Part shown: in pieces, positions 8,790-13,593 of the stretch | Layout: every line of letters starts with the position of its first letter | How positions within the stretch are numbered: position 1 is the stretch's first letter | Source of the DNA: Thoreauomyces humboldtii | Taxonomy: Eukaryota; Chytridiomycota; Chytridiomycetes; Spizellomycetales; Powellomycetaceae | Length of the DNA: 13,593 nt | Assembly: GCA_027596035.1 (NCBI GenBank) | Contig: JADGJA010000631.1 | Span: forward strand, 1-13,593 | Reading direction: 5' to 3' | Translations under genes and position numbers: made by a program | The notes under the pieces: generated by a model | Databases searched by the model: none | Told to the model about the DNA's origin: nothing | The model's input: the letters and a program-made list of their open reading frames with translations, nothing else

Positions 8790-10274
8790 ATGAGCTACCT
8801 CTCCGACAACATGTCACCCATGGACAGCGTCCTCCTCGAACCTTTCCTCTACCTTACCGAGAACCCGGGAAAGGAGATTCGCACAAAGCTCCTCGAAGCA
8901 TTCTCCCTATGGCTCAAAGTCCCCGCCGCGAAACTGAAGACGATCAGGGAGGCCGTCGAGATGCTGCATACCGCTAGCTTGCTGTGAGTCAGGGGGAAAG
9001 ACTTATCCGTATGTTCGTCGCGTGGATAGGGAGGGAGGCGCGAAGCGAAAGGGAAAGTGGAGTGGACACTCACGTTTGTTCCGTCACCTTGATCCCACGT
9101 TTTCGAATCAAGACAGGATCGACGACGTGGAGGATGATTCCGTGTTACGAAGAGGGAGGCCTGGTGTGTACGCTTTCCGGGCATCATCCGGGGTGCCTAT
9201 GAGACTTATGTTGCTTGTGGGACTTCTTCCAGTCGCGCATCAGATCTTTGGAACCGCCGCTGCGATCAACTGCGCGAATTACGTGTACTTCCTCGCGCTC
9301 CAGAAACTGCAGACGTTGGAGGACCCTCGTGCCGTCACCATCTTCACCGAGGAGCTCCTTCAGCTCCATAGAGGACAAGGGATGGAGATCCATTGGAGGG
9401 ATACCGGGAACTGTCCCACCGAGGAGGAGTACATGGAGATGGTCAAGAACAGTGAGTCCTGGGATCGTTGGGGGATGGACACTCGGCTGGGCGGACATTC
9501 GGGCATCTCATTCGCTCGCTGCTGTTTTTTTTTTTCATCAGAAACCGGTGGACTTCTTCGTCTGGCAATCAAGCTCATGCAGGTCAGCACCGAGTCGCCA
9601 ATGTGAGCTTCACAAATCCCGTTTCCTTTTCATAAGTGGCCCCCTCGACACGCCCCTGACGCCAGTCAATCTCATTTGTTCCATCTCGAATTCCGTAGAG
9701 ATTACACACCACTGGTAGATATCATCGGCATCCACTATCAGATCCGTGACGACTACATGAACCTCCAGTCCAGCAGGGTAAACGCGCGAATAGCTGTGGC
9801 ATCGAGGCACCCTCACCTCCCTTACGGCAAGGCTGATCGCCGCTTTTTCTTTGCAGTACACAAACAACAAAGGGTTCGCGGAAGACCTCACCGAAGGAAA
9901 GTTCTCCTTCCCGATCCTCCACTCGATTCGCGCCGACCCTTCCAACCGGCAACTTCAGAGTACGTCTTCCCTCTCGCCTGTCGCCCGTTCCTCATCCGGG
10001 CCCTAACCTCCCCGTGTGATTCCTTCTCTCTCTCTTTCTTTCTTTCTCTCTCTCAGACATCCTGAAGCAGAAAACGACGTCTCCGGAACTGAAGCGGTTC
10101 GCGATCGACCTGATGGACAAGACGCAGTCGTTCGCGTACGTGCGGAGCTGCCTGGAGAGGATCGAGGGGGAGGCCAGGGACGAGATCCGGAGGTTGGGTG
10201 GGAACGTCATGCTCGAGAGGTACCTCGATTCGTTGAGGAACGACATGGCGGATCGACCGGTCGGTGGGAGTTGA
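8790..10274 (+). CDS. BTS1: geranylgeranyl diphosphate synthase
   Basis: A trans-prenyltransferase that adds isopentenyl diphosphate to farnesyl diphosphate (C15 to C20). It supplies GGPP for Rab/Rho prenylation and, where present, carotenoids. Seven exons splice to 306 aa, a normal length for fungal type III GGPP synthases: 8790-8983, 9117-9163, 9233-9451, 9542-9602, 9699-9777, 9857-9959, 10057-10274. All phases agree. Visible hallmarks are PGKEIRTKL (IPP-binding region), the first Asp-rich motif DDVED (67-71, followed by DSVLRRG), [15 protein letters not shown], the second Asp-rich motif DDYMN (191-195), and [15 protein letters not shown]. It is not a farnesyl diphosphate synthase: the first motif is DDxxD in the [14 protein letters not shown] context of GGPP synthases. 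ATG 8790 gives the family's usual short N-terminus. The cell location is cytosol by family. The symbol is the yeast orthologue's. There is no carotenoid gene nearby. Confidence 0.95.
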
Positions 10275-10296
10275 ATTCTGGTTTTTCTTGGTTTGT

Positions 10297-10315
10297 TTTT
10301 TTTATAAATAATATC
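10297..10315 (+). terminator. AT-rich 3'-end region of GGPP synthase
   Basis: A T-run followed by TATAAATAATAT starts about 23 nt after the stop codon. AT-rich elements of this kind direct cleavage and polyadenylation in fungi. The exact poly(A) site is not visible. Confidence 0.35.
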
Positions 10316-10424
10316 TGATGGGCGGGGTCTGTTTCCGTTTCGAATGTGGAGACCTTGGGAGTTTGTGATCGCTCTGGAGTTTTGACCAGCGAGGGGTGCT
10401 GCATGGCAATGTACCTGACCTCTG

Positions 10425-10472
10425 TCGAGCGGAATCAACTACCTCGAGCGGCGTCTCGAGCGGAATCAACTA
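10425..10472 (+). repeat. 17-bp direct repeat with a third partial copy
   Basis: tcgagcggaatcaacta occurs at 10425-10441 and again at 10456-10472 (31-bp period). The first 8 bases, tcgagcgg, occur a third time at 10444-10451 between them. The copies are exact, suggesting a recent small tandem duplication or a cluster of identical protein-binding sites. Confidence 0.7.
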
Positions 10473-10537
10473 TAGCATGGTCACCTCTGGCAATCACAAG
10501 GAGTGCAATGAACTCGAGGCTCCACCTTGGTCCTAAC

Positions 10538-10697
10538 GCACTGTACTGTATTGTACCAAGCCATGCGAAGTGGGTCAAACGACAGCGTAAGAAGCTGTCG
10601 TCTGTCGTGCTTTCCCTGATGCGACAGCGGGTGACGACGTACATGAAGCCTGATTAGGGGAACACGCAAGAAAAAAAAAAAGGAGCACTGTACTGTA
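10538..10697. repeat. pair of 13-bp TGTA-rich repeats
   Basis: gcactgtactgta occurs at 10538-10550 and 10685-10697. Each copy runs on into further gtac/tgtac sequence. The copies are 147 bp apart. No function is evident. Short repeats of this kind can bind RNA- or DNA-binding proteins. Confidence 0.5.
10579..10601. repeat. perfect 8-bp stem-loop
   Basis: acgacagc (10579-10586) is exactly inverted as gctgtcgt (10594-10601) around a 7-nt loop (gtaagaa). It is GC-rich enough to fold as RNA. It lies about 305 nt past the GGPP synthase stop and 250 nt before the DUF599 start, so it could be in either untranslated region or in neither. Confidence 0.6.
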
Positions 10698-10850
10698 CAA
10701 CCGTAAAAGAGCAAGTACCCCACACCACGCCACGGTTGACCCCACCCTCGCCTGTTTACCCCACTCCCTGCTCGCTACACGCCCCCTCACATTACGCACA
10801 CCCAAACGTCCCCATAGTTTTGAACAGATACCTGCAAAAGTTCCAGAAGG

Positions 10851-12079
10851 ATGTCCACCTCCAGCACCATCGGCAACGTCCTCTCCCTCGTCCTCTCAGC
10901 CCTCCTCGTCCTCCTCTACCACCTCTACCTCCGCCACCGGATCAACACGACTCCGTCCTCGACCGTGTACGGTCTGGCACGAGCGACCCGTCGGATCTGG
11001 GTGGCGGCCATCATGCTCCGACACAACGAGATCCTGGCCGTGCAGACCCTCCGGAACTGGGTGATGGCGGCATCCTTCCTCGCCTCCACCGCCATCCTCG
11101 TCGTGACGGCCGTCCTGGCCCTCGTCGCTCAGATCGCCGTCAGGTGGACGCCGGAGACGGTCCAGAGTCCAGTGTTCGGACTCGTGGAGTTGATCACGGA
11201 CGATTGGTTCCCGACAAGGATAGGCGTGTTGGTCGTCTGCTTCTGTGCGGCCTTCGCGTGTTTCGCTCAGAGCGTCAGGTTCTTCAATCATGCGGCTTTG
11301 GTTTGCAACGGTGAGTGTGAGATTGAGGAGATGGAAAAAAAGTTTCGCTACTGTTCTTTTTTTTCAATGGTCGGTCCTCTCATCTCTCCTTATGTTCAGT
11401 CAACATTACTCCGGAGGAACTCGAGACCATCACGAACGACAACATCCACAAGCAACATCATCAACGTCCTTCGTCTCGCGTTGGATCGCCAACCCATCGG
11501 GTGCCATCCCCATCCACATCCCCCAAGAACCCGTTCGCAGACGTCACCTCCACCACCACGACGGGCACCGAAACAAACAGTCAGACATCGACGACGACCT
11601 CGACATCCATGAAACGATCCAAACCTTGCAGACCCGACGCCTCGAGGGCGTGCTACAAGTACCTCCACAACAACCCGTCCCGAGTCGCCTGCATATTGAA
11701 TCGAGGCGCCTTCTACTACAGTGCAGGTAAAAAAAAAAAGAAACCTACCTTTCTTTACGTTTCCCATTCCACGCACGCTGGAGCAAAAAACAAAAAAAAA
11801 ACCCCAAACTCATCTTGTCGTGTTTTCGTTTTTTTAGGAATGAGATGCTACTACGTGGCGTTCCCGCTCATCGCCTGGCTCTGGGGTCCCGTACCCCTCG
11901 CCGTCGCCTCCGTGGTCCTGGTGTCGGGACTCCGCGTCATCGATTTCGGACTCACGGATTTCGAGCGTGAGGAGGAGGCTTCCGGCATCAGCGACGACGA
12001 CGACGAGGAGGAGGAAGGCATGGTGGGGTCGATGGCGAGGTCGGGTCCCAGCATGATCGAGATCAGGACTCAGGTCTGA
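10851..12079 (+). CDS. DUF599-family membrane protein
   Basis: Three exons (10851-11310, 11400-11726, 11838-12079) splice to 342 aa with consistent phases. Introns are 11311-11399 (gtgagt...gttcag) and 11727-11837 (gtaaaa...tttttag). The core matches DUF599: an N-terminal helix (about 7-27), then AVQTLRNWVMAASFLASTAI leading into a second helix (63-95), a third (123-140) ending RFFNHAALVCN, and after the second intron RCYYVAFPLIAWLWG with one or two further membrane segments (267-300). The family occurs in bacteria, plants and fungi and has no known activity. Unlike compact bacterial members, this protein has an inserted Ser/Thr-rich, probably disordered loop (about 154-240) with SPSTSPKNPF and poly-Thr runs, and an acidic C-terminal tail (DDDDEEEE). 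Both look like regulatory or phosphorylated regions. ATG 10851 is the first in frame. It is convergent with TIM17. Confidence 0.85.
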
Positions 12080-12500
12080 GAGAGAGGACAAGGTCTGTTT
12101 CTGACTGCGGATGGGAATGGGGAAATGGGTTTTTTTGGGACTTGGTTTTTTGTTTTCTTTTCGGCGACCACCCTGCCGTGTGTCCCTGATTCTTTGTCGG
12201 ACATTGAATAGATGATGGACATGTTATACCCTTGATGTTTGGATCGTTTGTTGCGTGAGACTCCCCCTTAGTCCATCATCCATCGATGATCGAGGGTTTT
12301 GGACACCGGGAAGGAATACGTATTTGTGGCCCGGATGCAAAGGAACAAGGGTGGTGCGTGATTTGTGGTCTGGAATGTGTGCAGGGGACCGTCTATGGAA
12401 GTGATTGCGGAACGAACTGGCATCAAAGAAGAAACGAGCGTGGGATGAAGGAACTTGTGAACGCTGGAAGCAAGCGGAAGGAGGAAGAGAAGCGATCGCT
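12080..12500. other. convergent 3' intergenic region (DUF599 / TIM17)
   Basis: About 420 nt shared by the 3' ends of two converging genes. It contains T-rich runs near 12129-12162 that fit 3'-end formation of the plus-strand gene and an 8-bp palindrome (catcgatg, about 12280). Open frames on both strands here carry no recognisable domain. The two transcripts could overlap as sense-antisense 3' ends. Confidence 0.4.
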
Positions 12501-13163
12501 CTATCCCGCGAGTCCGAACAATCCTCGCCTCGGCGCTGGCGGCGGGGTGGCCACGGGTATCGCATCGTTCGTCATCGATTGTTGTCCATGAGACGATGAT
12601 GATGGGTTCTGAGGAAACGCCTGCTGATGCCCCTGTCCCTCCTCCCTCCCCCTGTTGTTCCCATCCACCACGTTCAACTGCTGCTGCGCCGTATCCGGCA
12701 TGAATCCCGCCGGCATGTCGGGCAACGGAGGAGCCTGAGGTTTATAATCGTCCGCCCCATATCTACTGATCATTGCGCTGACGCCCTCCATGACGGCCAG
12801 GATGGCACCTCCGAAGACGGCGGAGATGGCCATGACCTTGGGCCCGGACCTGGCGGCCAGGATGGCTCCCGTGGCGGCACCCGCCACGATGGGGTTCCAT
12901 GCGTCCTCCTTCCCTCGTACCGACGCGATCATGCAGTCGCCCGCGTTGAAGAGTCCCGACCAGACGGCAAAGTTCCCGCCGAGGACGGGCGCTCGCGCTT
13001 TGATTGAAGCCAGGGAGCCTTGGAACCGTTCACCGCGCGGTGAGTTGCGGTACCCTTTGAAACCGTGCCAGACGGACCCTCCCATGGCTCCCATGCAGAA
13101 GCCGACGCCGAGGTCGTTGACTATCGAGTAGGGACAGGGATCGCGTTGGTGGTCTGCTGTCAT
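12501..13163 (-). CDS. TIM17: Tim17, mitochondrial inner-membrane import translocase subunit
   Basis: Tim17 is the channel-lining subunit of the TIM23 complex, which moves presequence proteins across or into the mitochondrial inner membrane. The gene is intronless and encodes 220 aa. The N-terminus keeps DPCPYSIVNDLGVGF, then GAMGGSVWHG, IKARAPVLGGNF, NAGDC and EDAWNPIVAG, all conserved in Tim17. Cys10 and Cys77 fall at exactly the positions that form the intramembrane disulfide in yeast Tim17. The four-helix Tim17/22/23 domain ends about residue 150 and is followed by a longer-than-yeast, Gln/Asn/Ser/Pro-rich tail of about 70 residues. ATG 13163 has a strong context (caccATGa) and places Cys10 correctly, so I chose it, although the frame is open for another 125 codons upstream (see findings). 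Confidence 0.95.
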   Translation of the reverse strand: MTADHQRDPCPYSIVNDLGVGFCMGAMGGSVWHGFKGYRNSPRGERFQGSLASIKARAPVLGGNFAVWSGLFNAGDCMIASVRGKEDAWNPIVAGAATGAILAARSGPKVMAISAVFGGAILAVMEGVSAMISRYGADDYKPQAPPLPDMPAGFMPDTAQQQLNVVDGNNRGREEGQGHQQAFPQNPSSSSHGQQSMTNDAIPVATPPPAPRRGLFGLAG

Positions 13164-13593
13164 GGTGAGAGCAGCGAATGGAGATGCTGTTGCCGGAGAA
13201 AGGAGAGCGGTGTAGCTAGTGGCTGCCGTGGGTTGAGGAGAGGTGTGTTGGGATGGGTGTGCGTTGCATGGAGCGTGCGTTGTTGTAGCGGAGGAATGTC
13301 GAGAAAAGTTTCGGGAAAAACGAACGGAAATTGACCGCCTCATGAGTGACTGTGCCCCTCCCGTCGGCGCCGAGAGAATCCCGAAACCTATCGCAGGACG
13401 GCTTGAGCAAAAAGAGAGAAGTGTATTTCCAAACCGCGGGAGCGCTATAGGATACACCCATGGAAAAGGAGGGGCAGGAAAGGGGGGGGGGGGGAAAAAA
13501 GCTAACGGACAGGGTGATAAATAAAAACGCCAGCTCACAAAACCGAAAAGTAGAAGGGTGGGGGGGGAGGAAGAAAAAAAAAAAAAAAAAAGA
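13164..13593 (-). promoter_or_regulatory. TIM17 upstream region with homopolymer tracts
   Basis: Upstream of TIM17 on its sense strand lie a C13 run (plus-strand G at 13482-13494), a C8 run (13560-13567) and a T18 run (13574-13591). Homopolymer tracts of this sort mark nucleosome-poor fungal promoters. The frame stays open through much of it, but codon-like content is weak apart from a presequence-like stretch near 13343. No TATA box is clear. Confidence 0.35.

Larger units (their letters stand above)
10275..10850 (+). other. intergenic region with short repeats
   Basis: About 575 nt between the GGPP synthase stop and the DUF599 start. Contents: an AT-rich stretch near 10297-10315 (ttttttttataaataatat) suited to 3'-end formation, a 17-bp direct repeat, a perfect 8-bp stem-loop, a 13-bp repeat rich in TGTA, an A-run near 10670-10681, and a C-rich leader up to 10850. 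Open frames here are short and have no recognisable domain. Confidence 0.45.

Noticed and set aside
12501..13538. 345-codon minus-strand frame taken as the full TIM17 gene
   Set aside because: The first 65 residues are Pro/Phe-rich translation of C- and T-rich promoter DNA, and the first codon is not a usable ATG context. Homology starts at the ATG at 13163.

Overview
The window looks like nuclear DNA of a fungus, most probably a basidiomycete. The genes that can be modelled carry many short introns (66-194 nt) with GT...AG ends, donors such as gtgagt or gtaaga, and some CTAAC/CTGAC-like branch sites. One gene belongs to the fungal Ecl1 family, and coding DNA is moderately GC-rich with CT-rich leaders. 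I cannot name the genus. I see no mobile element, CRISPR array, rRNA or tRNA.

Layout, left to right. (1) 10-~531, minus: a stand-alone CaMKII association-domain (SnoaL-like fold) protein with a clear 3' half and an unresolved, possibly frame-broken 5' half. (2) ~723-1343, plus: a small multi-pass membrane protein I do not recognise, transcribed away from gene 1. (3) 1805-5171, plus: a C-terminal-motor kinesin-14 (KAR3/KlpA type), reconstructed as 12 exons and 777 aa. (4) 5172-~7480: a 2.3-kb stretch with no gene I can support. (5) 7786-8277, plus: an intronless Ecl1-type zinc-binding life-span regulator. (6) 8790-10274, plus: geranylgeranyl diphosphate synthase, 7 exons, 306 aa. (7) 10851-12079, plus: a DUF599 membrane protein, 3 exons, 342 aa. 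(8) 12501-13163, minus: TIM17 of the mitochondrial inner-membrane translocase, 220 aa, convergent with the DUF599 gene.

These are unlinked housekeeping functions (spindle motor, isoprenoid synthesis, mitochondrial import, stress or longevity regulator), not an operon or a biosynthetic cluster. I found no strong candidate for a new multi-gene system. The points most worth checking are the possible frame break in gene 1, the long gene-poor gap upstream of the Ecl1 gene, a strong-context overlapping uORF before the GGPP synthase start, several 3n stop-free introns whose retention would insert in-frame segments, and an in-frame upstream ATG that would give Tim17 a presequence-like extension.
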